The position numbers were made by a program, and so were the translations under genes. Under the pieces are notes generated by a model. It did no database searches and was not told the DNA's origin. It saw only the letters and a list, made by a program, of their open reading frames with translations. Of a DNA stretch of 64,000 bases, positions 36,055 through 47,634 are shown piece after piece (the stretch's first letter is position 1; the number at the start of each line of letters is the position of its first letter). Source of the stretch: Paraplanobispora takensis (lineage in GTDB: Bacteria > Actinomycetota > Actinomycetes > Streptosporangiales > Streptosporangiaceae); NCBI RefSeq assembly GCF_016863195.1, contig NZ_BOOK01000031.1:62001-126000 (forward strand), in the 5' to 3' direction.

Positions 36055-38478
36055 ATGACGGTAGAAGCGAGCACCCCGGCCCAGGCGCCGGTGGAACTGG
36101 TCACCCTGACCATCGACGGGTTCCAGGTCAGCGTTCCGAAGGGCACGATGATCATCCGGGCGGCGGAGCTGCTCGGCATCCAGATCCCGCGCTTCTGCGA
36201 CCACCCGTTGCTGGTCCCGGCCGCCAACTGCCGCCAGTGCCTGGTGGAGATCCCGGACGCGGGCAACGGCCGCGGCTTCCCCAAGCCGCAGCCCTCCTGC
36301 GCCATCGAGGTCGCCCCGGGCATGGTGGTCCAGACCCAGCTCACCTCCCCGGTCGCCGAGAAGGCCCAGCGCGGTGTCATGGAGCTGCTGCTCATGAACC
36401 ACCCGCTGGACTGCCCGGTCTGCGACAAGGGCGGTGAGTGCCCGCTGCAGAACCAGGCGATGTCCAACGGCCAGGGCGAGACCCGCTTCCAGGAGAAGAA
36501 GCGGGTCTTCGCCAAGCCGGTGCCGCTCTCGACCGAGGTGCTGCTGGACCGCGAGCGCTGCGTGCAGTGCGCCCGCTGCCTGCGCTTCTCCGAGGAGATC
36601 GCCGGTGACCCGCTCATCGAGTTCTTCGAGCGCGGGGCCAAGGAGCAGGTCGGAACCGCCAACGGCGAGCCGTTCATGTCCTACTTCTCGGGCAACACCA
36701 TCCAGATCTGCCCGGTGGGCGCGCTGACCAGCGCCTCCTACCGCTTCCAGGCCCGCCCGTTCGACCTGGTCTCCACCCCCTCCGCGTGCGAGCACTGCGC
36801 CAGCGGCTGCTCGCTGCGCACCGACCACCGCCGCGGCCGGGTCACCCGCCGCCTGGCCGGCAACGACCCGGAGGTCAACGAGGAGTGGAACTGCGACAAG
36901 GGCCGCTTCGCCTTCACCTACGCCACGCAGCCCGACCGGCTGAAGACCCCGCTCGTCCGTAACGAGGAGGGCGTGCTCGTCCCGACCTCCTGGCCCGACG
37001 CGCTCGCCGTCGCGGCCCAGGGCCTGGCGGCCGCCCGCGGCCGCGCGGGCGTGCTGGTCGGCGGTCGCGTCACCGTCGAGGAGGCGTACGGCTACGCGAA
37101 GTTCGCCCGGATCGCCCTGGGCACCAACGACGTCGACTTCCGCTCCCGGCCGCACTCGGCCGAGGAGGCGCAGTTCCTCGCGCACGCCGTGGCGGGCAAG
37201 GGCATCGAGGTGCGCTACCGCGACCTGGAGAAGGCCCCGGCCGTGCTCCTGGTGGGCTTCGAGCCCGACGAGGAGTCGCCGATCGTCTTCCTGCGGCTGC
37301 GCAAGGCCTGGCAGCGCAACAAGCTGAGGATCTTCTCGATCGCCCCGTTCGCCACCGCCGGACTGGGCAAGATGAACGGCACGCTCATCCCGGCCACGCC
37401 GGGAACCGAGCCCGACGTCCTTCAGGACCTGGCCTCCGGCGACTCTCCGGCCGCCGAGGCGGTCAAGCTGCCGGGCGCCGTCATCCTCGCCGGCGAGCGG
37501 CTGGCCACCGTCCCGGGCGCGCTCTCGGCGCTCCTGCGGCTGGCCGAGGCCAGCGGCGCCCGCCTGGCCTGGATCCCGCGCCGCGCCGGTGAGCGCGGCG
37601 CCATCGAGGCCGGCGCCCTGCCGAACCTGCTCCCGATCGGCCGTCCGGTCGCCGACGAGACCGCCCGCGCCGAGGTGGCCCGGGCGTGGAACGTCACCTC
37701 GCTGCCCGAGACCCCGGGCCGCGACACGGCGGGGATCCTGGCGGCGGCGCGCAACGAGGAGCTGGACGCCCTCGTCGTCGCCGGCGTCGACCCCTACGAC
37801 CTGGCCGACCCGGAGGCCGCCCTGGCGGCTCTGGAGAACACGCCGTTCATCGTCAGCCTGGAGCAGCGCGCCAGCGCGGTCACCGACCGCGCCGACGTGG
37901 TGCTCCCGGTCGCCGCGGTGGCCGAGAAGTCGGGCACGTTCGTCAACTGGGAGGGGCGCGGCCGTACCTTCGAGGAGGCCCTGCACGTCACCGGTGTGAT
38001 GAGCGACCTGCGGGCCGTCTCCGCGATCGCCGACCACATGGACGTGCACCTCGGCCTGCCGGACTCGTCCGCCGCCCGCCGCGAGCTGGCCGCGATCGGC
38101 GCCTGGCGGGGCCCGCGGGCCGCCGCCCCGGCGACGGGCACCCGCGCGGTGCCGGCCCCGGCGGCCGGCGAGGCCATCCTCGCCACCTGGCACCGGCTGC
38201 TGGGCGAGGGCCGCCTGCAGGCCGGCGAGCCGTACCTCGCGGGCACCGCCCCGGCGGCCGAGGCGCTGGTGTCGCCGGCCACCGCGGCCGAGACGGGCCT
38301 CGTCGACGGCAGCAAGATCACTGTCAACTCCGGGCGGGGTTCGGTGAGCCTGCCGGTGCGCATCGCCGATCTGCCCGACCGGGTGGTGTGGCTGCCCGCC
38401 GGCTCCGACGGCTGCTCGGTGACCCGCGATCTGCGTGCCGCGGCCGGTGACATCGTCAAGATCGGAAGTGCCTCATGA
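36055..38478 (+). CDS. nuoG: NADH-quinone oxidoreductase subunit G
   Basis: 807 residues. Iron-sulfur chain subunit with, in order, a [2Fe-2S] ferredoxin domain ([15 protein letters not shown]), a His/Cys3 cluster region ([18 protein letters not shown]), further cysteines in [10 protein letters not shown] and [11 protein letters not shown], and a molybdopterin-oxidoreductase-like domain from about 230 on, which begins with [15 protein letters not shown] and keeps no catalytic role in complex I. The Ala-rich second half is normal for actinobacteria. Confidence 0.96.
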   Translation: MTVEASTPAQAPVELVTLTIDGFQVSVPKGTMIIRAAELLGIQIPRFCDHPLLVPAANCRQCLVEIPDAGNGRGFPKPQPSCAIEVAPGMVVQTQLTSPVAEKAQRGVMELLLMNHPLDCPVCDKGGECPLQNQAMSNGQGETRFQEKKRVFAKPVPLSTEVLLDRERCVQCARCLRFSEEIAGDPLIEFFERGAKEQVGTANGEPFMSYFSGNTIQICPVGALTSASYRFQARPFDLVSTPSACEHCASGCSLRTDHRRGRVTRRLAGNDPEVNEEWNCDKGRFAFTYATQPDRLKTPLVRNEEGVLVPTSWPDALAVAAQGLAAARGRAGVLVGGRVTVEEAYGYAKFARIALGTNDVDFRSRPHSAEEAQFLAHAVAGKGIEVRYRDLEKAPAVLLVGFEPDEESPIVFLRLRKAWQRNKLRIFSIAPFATAGLGKMNGTLIPATPGTEPDVLQDLASGDSPAAEAVKLPGAVILAGERLATVPGALSALLRLAEASGARLAWIPRRAGERGAIEAGALPNLLPIGRPVADETARAEVARAWNVTSLPETPGRDTAGILAAARNEELDALVVAGVDPYDLADPEAALAALENTPFIVSLEQRASAVTDRADVVLPVAAVAEKSGTFVNWEGRGRTFEEALHVTGVMSDLRAVSAIADHMDVHLGLPDSSAARRELAAIGAWRGPRAAAPATGTRAVPAPAAGEAILATWHRLLGEGRLQAGEPYLAGTAPAAEALVSPATAAETGLVDGSKITVNSGRGSVSLPVRIADLPDRVVWLPAGSDGCSVTRDLRAAAGDIVKIGSAS

Positions 38479-38507
38479 GCGGGAGAGAACCCGGCGCAGT
38501 GAGCGAA

Positions 38508-38539
38508 GCGGCCCGCGAAGCACCGGCGGCCCGCGCAGC
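38508..38539 (+). repeat. Short direct repeat in the nuoG-nuoH gap
   Basis: GCGGCCCGCGAAGC (38508-38521) and GCGGCCCGCGCAGC (38526-38539) are near-identical 14-mers, 18 bp apart, in the only gap of the nuo operon longer than 80 bp. The sequence resembles the GC-rich intergenic repeats scattered through actinomycete genomes. No gene is seen there. Confidence 0.4.
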
Positions 38540-38562
38540 GAATGGGGAGCGGTGAACGACTT

Positions 38563-39954
38563 ATGAACTCGTGGTCTCTTCTGGCGGCCGCGCCGGCCGG
38601 GCCGGCCCTTCCGAGCCTCGACGACTTCGGCAAGGATCCCATCGGGATCATCATCCTCAAGGCCGCGGTCATCTTCATCGTCCTGATGCTGGGCGTGCTG
38701 TTCGGCGTGTGGTTCGAGCGCAAGCTCATCTCCCGCATGCAGAACCGGTACGGCCCCAACCGGGCGGGTAAGTTCGGCCTCCTGCAGTCGGTGGCCGACG
38801 GCCTGAAGATGGGTCTGAAGGAAGACCTGATGCCGCGGACCGTGGACAAGGTGATCTACTTCATCGCCCCGGTCGTGCTGTCGGTCCCCGCCTTCATGGC
38901 CTTCTCGGTCATCCCGATGGGCCCGAAGGTCGACATGTTCGGCGTCGAGACGCCGCTGCAGCTGACCGACCTGCCGGTCGCGGTGCTGCTGGTGCTGGCC
39001 ATGGCCTCCATCGGCGTCTACGGCATCGTGCTGGCCGGGTGGGGCTCCCGCTCGCCGTACGCGATGCTGGGCGGTCTGCGCGCGAGCGCCCAGGTGGTCT
39101 CCTACGAGATCGCGATGGGCCTGTCGTTCGTGGGCGTCTTCCTGTTCGCGGGCACGCTGTCCACCTCGGGCATCGTCGCGGCGCAGGCCAAGGGCAGCAC
39201 GTTCTCGCTGGGCGGCCTCGACATCCCGATGCCCTCCTGGTACATGATCCTGCTGCTCCCGTCCTTCCTGATCTACATCGTCACGATGCTGGGCGAGACC
39301 AACCGGGTCCCGTTCGACCTGCCGGAGGGCGAGGGCGAGCTGGTCGGCGGCTTCCAGACGGAGTACTCCAACTCGCTGAAGTTCGCCGTCATCATGCTCG
39401 CCGAGTACGTCAACGTCTTCGTGGTGTCGGCGGTCTCCATCACCCTGTTCATGGGCGGCTGGCAGGCCCCGTGGCCGATCTCCCTGTGGGACGGCGCCAA
39501 CACCGGCTACTGGCCGCTGCTGTGGTTCTTCGGGAAGATGGTGCTGCTGTTCGCCTTCTTCATCTGGTGCCGCGCCTCGCTGCCCCGCGTGCGCTACGAC
39601 CAGCTCATGGCCCTCGGCTGGAAGATCCTCATCCCGGTCAACCTGGCCTGGATCCTGCTGGTGGCCACCATGCGGGCCCTGCGCCTGGACACCGCCGACC
39701 GCACCATGGTGATGATCCTGGGCGCCGTCGTGCTCGTCGCGTGCCTGGCCATCTGGCTGCGTTTCGACACCGTCCTGCAGCGGCGCAGGGAGGCCAAGGC
39801 CGAGCAGGTCGAGGCCGAGTTCAAGACGCTCGAAGCCGAGCCCGCCGCCGGCGGCTTCCCGGTGCCTCCGCTCGACCTGCCGCACTACCGCGGGGCGACG
39901 GCCGTGGAGGCGCGCGCAAACACGACTGCGGAGGTTCCCAGTGGGAGCAACTGA
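38563..39954 (+). CDS. nuoH: NADH-quinone oxidoreductase subunit H
   Basis: 463 residues with about eight membrane segments. Joins the quinone cavity to the proton path. The signatures [19 protein letters not shown] and the later [19 protein letters not shown] are seen. The tail beyond residue 400 is charged and actinobacterial. The ATG at 38563 has GGGGAG about 13 bases upstream, rather far; an in-frame ATG at 38542 adds seven residues. It overlaps nuoI by 14 bp. Confidence 0.96.
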   Translation: MNSWSLLAAAPAGPALPSLDDFGKDPIGIIILKAAVIFIVLMLGVLFGVWFERKLISRMQNRYGPNRAGKFGLLQSVADGLKMGLKEDLMPRTVDKVIYFIAPVVLSVPAFMAFSVIPMGPKVDMFGVETPLQLTDLPVAVLLVLAMASIGVYGIVLAGWGSRSPYAMLGGLRASAQVVSYEIAMGLSFVGVFLFAGTLSTSGIVAAQAKGSTFSLGGLDIPMPSWYMILLLPSFLIYIVTMLGETNRVPFDLPEGEGELVGGFQTEYSNSLKFAVIMLAEYVNVFVVSAVSITLFMGGWQAPWPISLWDGANTGYWPLLWFFGKMVLLFAFFIWCRASLPRVRYDQLMALGWKILIPVNLAWILLVATMRALRLDTADRTMVMILGAVVLVACLAIWLRFDTVLQRRREAKAEQVEAEFKTLEAEPAAGGFPVPPLDLPHYRGATAVEARANTTAEVPSGSN

Positions 39955-40456
39955 TTGGTTGAACCCCATCAAGGGGTTCGGCGTGACCTTCCACACGATG
40001 TTCAAGAAGGTCGAGACGGTCAACTACCCCGAGGAGAAGCGGCCCACGGCTCCGCGCTTCCACGGCCGGCACCAGCTCAACCGCTGGCCCGACGGCCTGG
40101 AGAAGTGCGTCGGCTGTGAGCTGTGCGCCTGGGCGTGCCCGGCCGACGCGATCTACGTGGAGGGCGGCGACAACACCGAGACGGAGCGCTACTCCCCGGG
40201 CGAGCGCTACGGCCGCACCTACCAGATCAATTATCTGCGCTGCATCCTGTGCGGCCTGTGCATCGAAGCGTGCCCGACGCGCGCGCTGACCATGACCAAC
40301 GAATACGAGCTCGCCGACACGACCCGTGAGAGCCTGATCTACACCAAGGAGATGCTTCTCGCGCCGCTCGGCCCGGGCATGGAGGCTCCGCCTCACGCCA
40401 TGCGTCTCGGCGAGACCGAAGAGGACTACTACCGGCTGGGACGCAACAATGGGTGA
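39941..40456 (+). CDS. nuoI: NADH-quinone oxidoreductase subunit I
   Basis: 171 residues. Ferredoxin-like subunit carrying clusters N6a and N6b through two classical motifs: [12 protein letters not shown] and [12 protein letters not shown]. The N-terminus ([17 protein letters not shown]) is the membrane-contact helix. The GTG start lies inside the end of nuoH, and the stop overlaps nuoJ by 8 bp. Confidence 0.97.
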   Translation: MGATDWLNPIKGFGVTFHTMFKKVETVNYPEEKRPTAPRFHGRHQLNRWPDGLEKCVGCELCAWACPADAIYVEGGDNTETERYSPGERYGRTYQINYLRCILCGLCIEACPTRALTMTNEYELADTTRESLIYTKEMLLAPLGPGMEAPPHAMRLGETEEDYYRLGRNNG

Positions 40457-41300
40457 GACCATCACGTTCTGGGTGCTGGCGGTCACCTCCGTGGCCGCGG
40501 CGCTCGGGCTCGTCTTCAGCCGCAAGGCGGTCTACTCGGCGCTGATGCTCGGCGTGGTCATGCTCTCGCTGGCCGTTCTGTACGCCGTCCAGGACGCGCC
40601 CTTCCTCGCCGCGGTGCAGATCATCGTCTACACCGGCGCCGTCATGATGCTCTTCCTGTTCGTGCTCATGCTCGTCGGCGTGGACTCCTCCGACTCCCTG
40701 GTCGAGACGATCAAGGGGCAGCGTTTCTGGGCGGTCATCGCCGGCCTGGGCTTCGCGGTCCTGCTGGCCCTGGCGGTCGGCAACGTGGCCTTCAGCCCCG
40801 CCACGGGCCTGGGGCAGGTCGTGGCGAGCAGGGACGGCAACGTCCCGACCCTGGCCGCCTCGATCTTCACCCGGCACGTCTTCGCCTTCGAGGTCACCTC
40901 GGCGCTGCTGATCACCGCCGCGCTCGGCGCGATGGTGCTGGCCCACCGCGAGCGGGTCCGGCCCAAGGCCACCCAGCGCGACCTGGCCCGCGCCCGGTTC
41001 GCCGGTCCGCAGCCCTCGCCGCTGCCCGGCCCCGGCACCTACGCCCTGCACAACGCCATCGACATGCCGGCCCTGCTGCCGGACGGCACGGTGGCGGTCA
41101 CCTCGATCAACCGGGTGCTCGCCCGGCACGAGATGGAGGAGGGCTTCGAGCCGACCGATCCGGAGAAGGCCGCGCTCATCAAGCAGGTCCTGCAGAAGGA
41201 CGACGCCCGGGACGCCGAGCCGGTGGAGGGCGACAAGCCCATCCAGGTGAAGGACGCGCTCCAGGACGAGAACGCGCTTTCCGAGGAGGACGGCAAGTGA
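40449..41300 (+). CDS. nuoJ: NADH-quinone oxidoreductase subunit J
   Basis: 283 residues. Five membrane segments in the first about 175 residues, including the conserved helix [22 protein letters not shown] with its pi-bulge region. The last about 105 residues are a charged cytoplasmic extension seen in actinobacteria. It overlaps nuoK by 4 bp. Confidence 0.96.
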   Translation: MGETITFWVLAVTSVAAALGLVFSRKAVYSALMLGVVMLSLAVLYAVQDAPFLAAVQIIVYTGAVMMLFLFVLMLVGVDSSDSLVETIKGQRFWAVIAGLGFAVLLALAVGNVAFSPATGLGQVVASRDGNVPTLAASIFTRHVFAFEVTSALLITAALGAMVLAHRERVRPKATQRDLARARFAGPQPSPLPGPGTYALHNAIDMPALLPDGTVAVTSINRVLARHEMEEGFEPTDPEKAALIKQVLQKDDARDAEPVEGDKPIQVKDALQDENALSEEDGK

Positions 41301-41593
41301 CCACCCACTATCTGGTGCTCTCCGCGCTGCTCTTCGCTATCGGCGGTGTCGGCGTGCTGGTGCGGCGCAACGCGATCGTGGTGTTCATGTGCGTGGAGCT
41401 CATGCTCAACGCCTGCAACCTGGCGTTCGTCACCTTCGCCCGGCAGCACGGCAACCTGGACGGCCAGCTCATCGCCTTCTTCGTGATGGTCGTGGCCGCG
41501 GCGGAGGTCGTGATCGGCCTCGCCATCATTGTGATGATCTTCCGAACCCGCAGGTCGGCGTCTGTGGACAACGCCAACCTGCTGAAGTACTGA
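41297..41593 (+). CDS. nuoK: NADH-quinone oxidoreductase subunit K
   Basis: 98 residues, three membrane segments, with the conserved glutamates in the second and third helices ([16 protein letters not shown] and [13 protein letters not shown]). MrpC-like subunit of the proton channel array. GTG start overlapping nuoJ; nuoL follows after 10 bp. Confidence 0.97.
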   Translation: MTTHYLVLSALLFAIGGVGVLVRRNAIVVFMCVELMLNACNLAFVTFARQHGNLDGQLIAFFVMVVAAAEVVIGLAIIVMIFRTRRSASVDNANLLKY

Positions 41594-41603
41594 GGAGTGC
41601 CAG

Positions 41604-43514
41604 GTGCAATCTCCTGCTGAGATCGTCCAGCACTCCGGTGGGGTGATCGGGGTCTCCTGGCTGATGATCGCGCTGCCGCTGCTGGGCGCCGCGATCCTGC
41701 TGCTGGGCGGCCGCCGTACCAACAAGTGGGGCCACTTCCTCGGCGTCGCCATGTCGCTGGGCGCCTTCGTGGTCGCCGTGCTCTCCTTCGTGGAGCTGAC
41801 CGGCCTGGACCCGGACCAGCGCCGCCGGGCGTTCGAGCTGTTCGAGTTCATCCCCGGCATGGTGAACATGGGGATGCTGATCGACCCGCTGTCGATCAGC
41901 TTCGCCCTGCTGATCACGGGTGTCGGATCGCTGATCCACATCTACTCGATCGGCTACATGTCGCACGACCGCGACCGCCGCCGGTTCTTCGCCTACCTCA
42001 ACCTGTTCGTCGCGGCCATGCTCCTGCTGGTCCTGTCGGACAACTACGTCGGCCTGTTCATCGGCTGGGAGGGCGTGGGTCTCGCGTCCTACCTGCTGAT
42101 CGGGTTCTGGCAGCACAAGCCCAGCGCGGCCACCGCCGCCCAGAAGGCGTTCATCGTCAACCGCGTCGGCGACTTCGGCCTGCTGATCGGCATCTTCACG
42201 ATCTGGACGACGTTCGGCTCGCTGGCCTTCGCCGACCTCACCCAGCAGGTGACGGGCCAGGCGTCGGAGGGCACGCTGACCGCGATCGGCCTGCTGCTCC
42301 TGCTCGGCGCCTGCGGCAAGTCCGCCCAGCTGCCGCTGCAGTCCTGGCTCCTGGACGCGATGGAGGGCCCGACCCCGGTCTCCGCCCTCATCCACGCCGC
42401 GACCATGGTCACCGCCGGCGTCTACCTGGTGGTCCGCTCCGGGGCCTTCTTCGAGCAGGCCCCGACCGCGCAGCTGGTCGTCACCATCGTCGGCGTCGCC
42501 ACGCTGCTCGCCGGTGCGATCATCGGTTGCGCCAAGGACGACATCAAGAAGGGCCTGGCCGGTTCGACGATGTCGCAGATCGGCTACATGATGCTCGGCG
42601 CGGGCCTCGGCCCGGCGGGCTACGCCTTCGCGATCGGCCACCTGATCACGCACGGCTTCTTCAAGGCCAACATGTTCCTCGGCGCCGGCTCGGTCATGCA
42701 CGCCATGAACGACGAGGTCGACATGCGCCGCTACGGCGCGCTGTTCCCGGTCATGAAGGTCACCGCGGTCACCTTCATCATCGGCTACCTCGCGATCATC
42801 GGCTTCCCGATGCTCTCCGGTTACTACACCAAGGAGGGCATCATCGAGACGGCCATGGAGCACAACGCGATCCTCGGCTGGCTCGCCGTGCTGGGCGCCG
42901 GTCTGACCGGCTTCTACATGTCGCGGATGATCTTCATGACCTTCTTCGGCAAGAAGCGCTGGGCCGACGACGCGCACCCGCACGAGTCGCCCGCGGTGAT
43001 GACCTGGCCGCTGGTGATCCTGTCGATCGGCTCGATCGGCCTGGGCGCCTTCCTGATCCTGGGCAACCGGTTCATGAACTTCCTGTCCCCGGCCGTCGGC
43101 CTGCCGCAGGAACTGCCCGAGACCCACGTCTTCGGGTTCGGCCCCGCGGCCCTGGCCACGCTCGCCCTGGTCGCCGCCGGCGCCGCGCTCGCCTGGTTCC
43201 GGTACGGCGCCGCCGAGGTGCCCGCCGTGGCCCCGCGCGGCTCCTTCCTCACCACCTTCGCCCGCCGCGACCTGTACGGCGACGCCCTGAACGAGGCGCT
43301 GCTCATGCGCCCCGGCCAGTGGCTGACCCGCATCGCGGTGTTCTTCGACAACCGCGGCGTCGACGGCCTCGTCAACGGGCTGGCCGCGGGCATCGGCGGA
43401 ACCTCCGGGCGGCTGCGCCGCGTGCAGAACGGCTACGTCCGCTCGTACGCGCTGTCCATCCTCTTCGGTGCCGCCGCCGTCGTTGGCGCGCTGCTCTACG
43501 TAGGGAACATGTGA
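41604..43514 (+). CDS. nuoL: NADH-quinone oxidoreductase subunit L
   Basis: 636 residues. Distal antiporter-like proton pump with about 16 membrane segments and the long lateral helix region at the C-terminus. Seen are [16 protein letters not shown] with the channel Glu, [27 protein letters not shown] with lysine and histidine sites downstream, and [20 protein letters not shown] start; the stop overlaps the nuoM ATG by one base. Confidence 0.96.
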   Translation: MQSPAEIVQHSGGVIGVSWLMIALPLLGAAILLLGGRRTNKWGHFLGVAMSLGAFVVAVLSFVELTGLDPDQRRRAFELFEFIPGMVNMGMLIDPLSISFALLITGVGSLIHIYSIGYMSHDRDRRRFFAYLNLFVAAMLLLVLSDNYVGLFIGWEGVGLASYLLIGFWQHKPSAATAAQKAFIVNRVGDFGLLIGIFTIWTTFGSLAFADLTQQVTGQASEGTLTAIGLLLLLGACGKSAQLPLQSWLLDAMEGPTPVSALIHAATMVTAGVYLVVRSGAFFEQAPTAQLVVTIVGVATLLAGAIIGCAKDDIKKGLAGSTMSQIGYMMLGAGLGPAGYAFAIGHLITHGFFKANMFLGAGSVMHAMNDEVDMRRYGALFPVMKVTAVTFIIGYLAIIGFPMLSGYYTKEGIIETAMEHNAILGWLAVLGAGLTGFYMSRMIFMTFFGKKRWADDAHPHESPAVMTWPLVILSIGSIGLGAFLILGNRFMNFLSPAVGLPQELPETHVFGFGPAALATLALVAAGAALAWFRYGAAEVPAVAPRGSFLTTFARRDLYGDALNEALLMRPGQWLTRIAVFFDNRGVDGLVNGLAAGIGGTSGRLRRVQNGYVRSYALSILFGAAAVVGALLYVGNM

Positions 43515-45058
43515 TGCCCTGGCTCTCGATCCTGATCGCCGTGCCCGTGCTGGGCGCGGTCGGGGTGGCACTGCTCCCCAAAGGCAGTGACAAGCTCGCC
43601 AAGCAACTGGCCCTGGTGGTCTCGCTGGTGGTGCTGGGACTGACCGTCGCGATGGCGGTGCAGTTCAGCCCCAACGGCAACCGCTTCCAGTTCGAGGAGA
43701 AGTACTCCTGGATCCCCAGCTTCGGGGTCCACTACGGCGTCGCGGTGGACGGCATCGCGCTCGTGCTGATCGCGCTGTCGGCGATCCTCGTGCCGATCGT
43801 CATCCTGGCCTCCTGGCACGACGCCGAGGGCCGGCCCGACGCCACCGGGCTCGCGCCCAAGCGCTCCGCGAAGACCTACTTCGCGCTGCTGCTGGTGCTG
43901 GAGGCCATGATGATCGGCGTCTTCGCGGCGACCGACATCTTCCTCTTCTACGTCTTCTTCGAAGCCATGCTGATCCCGATGTACTTCATGATCGGGTCGT
44001 ACGGCGGCGTGCAGCGGTCCTACGCGGCCGTGAAGTTCCTGCTCTACTCGCTCTTCGGCGGCCTGCTCATGCTGGTCGCGGTGATCGCGCTCTACGTGGT
44101 CGCCGAGAAGAACACCTTCATGTTCCCCGAGCTGATCGGGGCCATCCAGGACCCGACCACGCAGAAGTGGCTGTTCGCCGGCTTCTTCATCGCCTTCGCG
44201 ATCAAGGCCCCGCTGTGGCCGTTCCACACCTGGCTGCCCGACGCCGCCGCGCAGGCCCCGGCCGGCGCCGCGGTCCTGCTGGTGGGCGTGCTGGACAAGG
44301 TCGGCACCTACGGCATGCTCCGCTTCTGCCTGGAGCTGTTCCCGGAGGCGTCGAAGTTCTTCACCCCGCTGGTGATCGTGCTCTCGGTGGTCGGCATCAT
44401 CTACGGCGCGATCGTGGCCATCGGCCAGACCGACATGAAGCGCCTGATCGCCTACACCTCGATCTCGCACTTCGGCTTCATCGCGCTGGGCGTCTTCGCG
44501 ATGACGCAGAACGCCCAGTCGGGCGCCACGCTCTACATGGTCAACCACGGCTTCTCGACTGGCGCGCTGTTCCTGGTCGCCGGGTTCCTGATCTACCGCC
44601 GCGGTTCCGCCCAGATCGCCGACTACGGCGGCGTGCAGAGCGTCGCCCCGCTGCTGGCGGGCGCCTTCCTGATCGCCGGCCTGTCCGGGCTCTCGCTGCC
44701 CGGCCTGGCGCCGTTCGTCAGCGAGTTCATGGTCCTGATCGGCACCTACGAGCGCTACGCGGTCCCGGCCATCATCGGCGCGACCGGTGTGATCCTGGCG
44801 GCCATCTACATCCTGTGGATGTACAAGCGCACCATGAACGGTCCCACCGCCGAGCCGGTCAAGGGCTTCACCGACCTCAACGGCCGGGAGAAGTGGGTGG
44901 TGGCCCCGCTCATCGCACTGATCGTCGCGTTCGGCTTCTTCCCGAAGCCGCTGCTCGACGTGATCAACCCGGCGGTGGACAAGACCCTGACCAACGCCCA
45001 GGTGACGGACAAGCAGCCCGTCTCCACCGTCGCTGAGAAGAAGGGGGCCGGCCAGTGA
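43514..45058 (+). CDS. nuoM: NADH-quinone oxidoreductase subunit M
   Basis: 514 residues, about 14 membrane segments. Antiporter-like pump subunit. The channel Glu lies in FYVFFEAMLIPMYFMIG, the central lysine region in AIKAPLWPFHTWLPDAAAQAP, and the HGFS motif in MVNHGFSTGALFLVAG. The frame is open far into nuoL, but the ATG at 43514 gives the family N-terminus. Its end overlaps nuoN by 4 bp (GTGA). Confidence 0.96.
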   Translation: MPWLSILIAVPVLGAVGVALLPKGSDKLAKQLALVVSLVVLGLTVAMAVQFSPNGNRFQFEEKYSWIPSFGVHYGVAVDGIALVLIALSAILVPIVILASWHDAEGRPDATGLAPKRSAKTYFALLLVLEAMMIGVFAATDIFLFYVFFEAMLIPMYFMIGSYGGVQRSYAAVKFLLYSLFGGLLMLVAVIALYVVAEKNTFMFPELIGAIQDPTTQKWLFAGFFIAFAIKAPLWPFHTWLPDAAAQAPAGAAVLLVGVLDKVGTYGMLRFCLELFPEASKFFTPLVIVLSVVGIIYGAIVAIGQTDMKRLIAYTSISHFGFIALGVFAMTQNAQSGATLYMVNHGFSTGALFLVAGFLIYRRGSAQIADYGGVQSVAPLLAGAFLIAGLSGLSLPGLAPFVSEFMVLIGTYERYAVPAIIGATGVILAAIYILWMYKRTMNGPTAEPVKGFTDLNGREKWVVAPLIALIVAFGFFPKPLLDVINPAVDKTLTNAQVTDKQPVSTVAEKKGAGQ

Positions 45059-46611
45059 ACGGCGGCACCATCGAGGCGCCAACGATCGAATACGCCCTGC
45101 TCGCGCCGATGCTGCTGGTCTTCGGCGCGGCGATCGTCGGCGTGCTGGTCGAGGCGTTCGCGCCCCGCTATCTGCGCAAGTCGATCCACGTGCCGCTGAC
45201 CCTGCTGGCTCTGCTCGGCGGGTTCCTGCTGACGATCCTCCAGGTGGTCAGGGACGGCGTGCCGACCACGCCGGCGGCCATGGGCGCCGTCGCGGTGGAC
45301 GGGCCCGCCCTGTTCATCTGGGCGATCATCCTCATCCTCGCCTTGGTCAGCACGCTGCTGATCAACGACGACGAGCAGTTCGTCGCGCAGGCGGCGGCCG
45401 TACCGGGAAGCAGCGACGAGGAGGAGGCGGTCCGCAGCGGCTACGCCCAGACCGAGGTCTACCCGCTGCTGCTGTTCTCGGTCGGCGGCATGCTGCTCTT
45501 CCCGGCGGCCAACGACCTGCTGGTCATGTTCGTGGCCCTGGAGGTCCTGTCCCTGCCGCTGTACCTGCTGTGCGGCCTGGCCCGCCGGCGCCGCCTGCTG
45601 TCGCAGGAGGCCTCGGTCAAGTACTTCCTGCTGGGCTCGTTCTCCTCGGCCTTCTTCCTGTACGGCACCGCGCTGCTGTACGGCTACGCCGGGTCGCTCG
45701 ACCTGAAGGCCATCAGCGCCGCGCTGGGCACGGTCGCCGGCCAGGACACCCTGCTGTTCGTCGGCATGGCGATGCTCGGCGTCGGCCTGATGTTCAAGAT
45801 CGGTGCCGCGCCGTTCCAGGCATGGAAGCCCGACGTCTACCAGGGCGCGCCCACCGCGATCACCGCCCTGATGGCCTCCACCGTCCTGGTGGCCGCCTTC
45901 GGCGCCGTGCTGCGGGTGTTCTGGGTCGCCCTGGGCAACCTCGACTGGGACTGGCGCCCGGTCATGTGGGGCGTCGCGATCCTGACGATGGTCGTCGGCG
46001 CGGTCCTGGCCATCACCCAGACCGACATCAAGCGCATGCTGGCCTACTCCTCGATCGCGCACGCGGGCTTCCTGCTCACCGGTGTGATCGCCACGGGCGC
46101 CTTCGAGCAGAACCGGGACGCCCTGTCGGCCATCCTGTTCTACCTGGCGGCCTACGGCTTCACCACGGTCGGCGCCTTCGCGGTGGTCACCATGGTCCGC
46201 GACGCGGGCGGCGAGGCCGGGCACCTGTCCCGGTGGGCCGGTCTCGGCAAGCGGGCGCCGGTGCTGGCGGGCATCTTCGCGTTCTTCCTGCTGGCCTTCG
46301 CCGGCATCCCGCTGACCAGCGGATTCTTCGGGAAGTACGCCGTGTTCTCAGCCGCGGTGGCCGGTGACGCGCTGCCGCTGGTCGTGGTGGGTGTGGTCAC
46401 CTCGGCCATCGCCGCGTTCTTCTACGTCCGCGTGATCGTGCTGATGTTCTTCAGCGAGCCGGCCGCCGACGGCCCGACGGTCGCGATGCCCACCATCGGC
46501 ACCTCGGCTGTGGTGGCCCTGGCCGCTGCGGCTACCGTAGTGCTCGGGGTCTTCCCGGAGCCGGTGCTGAACCTGGCTGACCAGGCCGCGTCCGCGTTGT
46601 TCATTCGCTAG
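45055..46611 (+). CDS. nuoN: NADH-quinone oxidoreductase subunit N
   Basis: 518 residues, about 14 membrane segments, the last nuo gene. Conserved sites include the Glu in MFVALEVLSLPLYLLCG, the Lys region KIGAAPFQAWKPDVYQGAP and TDIKRMLAYSSIAHAGF. A loop with PGSSDEEEAVRSG (about 118-130) is an extra insertion. The polyprenyl synthase gene follows 14 bp later, so the operon probably continues. Confidence 0.96.
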   Translation: MNGGTIEAPTIEYALLAPMLLVFGAAIVGVLVEAFAPRYLRKSIHVPLTLLALLGGFLLTILQVVRDGVPTTPAAMGAVAVDGPALFIWAIILILALVSTLLINDDEQFVAQAAAVPGSSDEEEAVRSGYAQTEVYPLLLFSVGGMLLFPAANDLLVMFVALEVLSLPLYLLCGLARRRRLLSQEASVKYFLLGSFSSAFFLYGTALLYGYAGSLDLKAISAALGTVAGQDTLLFVGMAMLGVGLMFKIGAAPFQAWKPDVYQGAPTAITALMASTVLVAAFGAVLRVFWVALGNLDWDWRPVMWGVAILTMVVGAVLAITQTDIKRMLAYSSIAHAGFLLTGVIATGAFEQNRDALSAILFYLAAYGFTTVGAFAVVTMVRDAGGEAGHLSRWAGLGKRAPVLAGIFAFFLLAFAGIPLTSGFFGKYAVFSAAVAGDALPLVVVGVVTSAIAAFFYVRVIVLMFFSEPAADGPTVAMPTIGTSAVVALAAAATVVLGVFPEPVLNLADQAASALFIR

Positions 46612-46625
46612 GGAGTCGGATACTC

Positions 46626-47621
46626 ATGGCTGCGCCACCGGTTGTTGATCTGCCGCTCGTCGACGAACGGCTGGCGCAGGACCTGGCGGCAGGCCTGGCC
46701 CAGGTCGAGAAGCTGCTGCGGTCCTCGGTGGAGAGCGAGGACGCCTTCGTCACGGAGACGTCCAAGCACCTCATCGAGGCCGGCGGCAAGCGGTTCCGGG
46801 CGATGCTCGTACTGCTGGCCGCCCAGTTCGGCTCGCCGCAGGCCCCGGGGGTCGTGCCCGGGGCCGTGGTCATCGAGCTGACCCACCTGGCGACGCTCTA
46901 TCACGACGACGTCATGGACGAGGCCCCCGTCCGCCGGGGCTCGCCCTCGGCCAACGCGCGGTGGGACAACACCGTGGCCATCCTGACCGGCGACTACCTG
47001 TTCGCCCAGGCCTCGGAGATCCTCGCCGACCTCGGTTCGGAGATCATCCGGATCCAGGCCCAGACCTTCTCCCGCCTGGTCCGCGGCCAGATCCGTGAGA
47101 CCATCGGCCCCCGCGAGGGGGAGGACGCGGTACGGCACTACATCGACGTGCTGGCCGACAAGACCGGTTCGCTGATCGCGACCTCCGGCCGGTTCGGCGC
47201 GATGCTGAGCGGGGCCGCCCCCGAGGTGGTCGAGCGGGTGACCGGCGCCTGCGAGGCCATCGGCGTCGCCTGGCAGCTCAGCGACGACCTGCTGGACGTC
47301 GCCTCCGAGTCCGCGGAGTCGGGCAAGACCCCCGGCACCGACCTGCGCGAGGGAATCCGCACGCTGCCGGTGCTCTACGTCCTGGCCGGGAACGACCCGG
47401 CCGACGCGCGGCTGCGCGAATTGCTGGCCGGTCCCGTGGCCGAGGAGGACGTCGAGGAGACCCTCCGCCTGCTGCGCGCCAACTCCGCCATGGAGCGGGC
47501 CCGCGCCGAACTGATCTCCTGGGCCGACCGCGCCCGCGCCGACCTGTCCGGCCTGCCGGACATCCCGGCCCGCGCCGCCTATCTGGCGCTGTGCGACTAC
47601 GTGGTGGAGCGCTCGGGCTGA
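46626..47621 (+). CDS. Polyprenyl diphosphate synthase
   Basis: 331 residues. Trans-isoprenyl diphosphate synthase making the long side chain, by context that of menaquinone. Both aspartate-rich motifs are visible: LYHDDVMDEAPVRRG (first DDxxD) and QLSDDLLDVASE (second). GGKRFRAMLVLLA is the substrate-binding region. The order menG, menJ, polyprenyl synthase resembles the menaquinone region of mycobacteria (Rv0558-Rv0562), here interrupted by nuo. Chain length cannot be read reliably. Confidence 0.92.
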   Translation: MAAPPVVDLPLVDERLAQDLAAGLAQVEKLLRSSVESEDAFVTETSKHLIEAGGKRFRAMLVLLAAQFGSPQAPGVVPGAVVIELTHLATLYHDDVMDEAPVRRGSPSANARWDNTVAILTGDYLFAQASEILADLGSEIIRIQAQTFSRLVRGQIRETIGPREGEDAVRHYIDVLADKTGSLIATSGRFGAMLSGAAPEVVERVTGACEAIGVAWQLSDDLLDVASESAESGKTPGTDLREGIRTLPVLYVLAGNDPADARLRELLAGPVAEEDVEETLRLLRANSAMERARAELISWADRARADLSGLPDIPARAAYLALCDYVVERSG

Positions 47622-47634
47622 TCCCGGAGGCTTG

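Noticed and set aside
41526-43571. 681-codon minus-strand frame over nuoL
   Set aside because: Composition is a mirror of membrane-protein codons (Gln, Gly, Arg, Asp, His rich), with no family resemblance.
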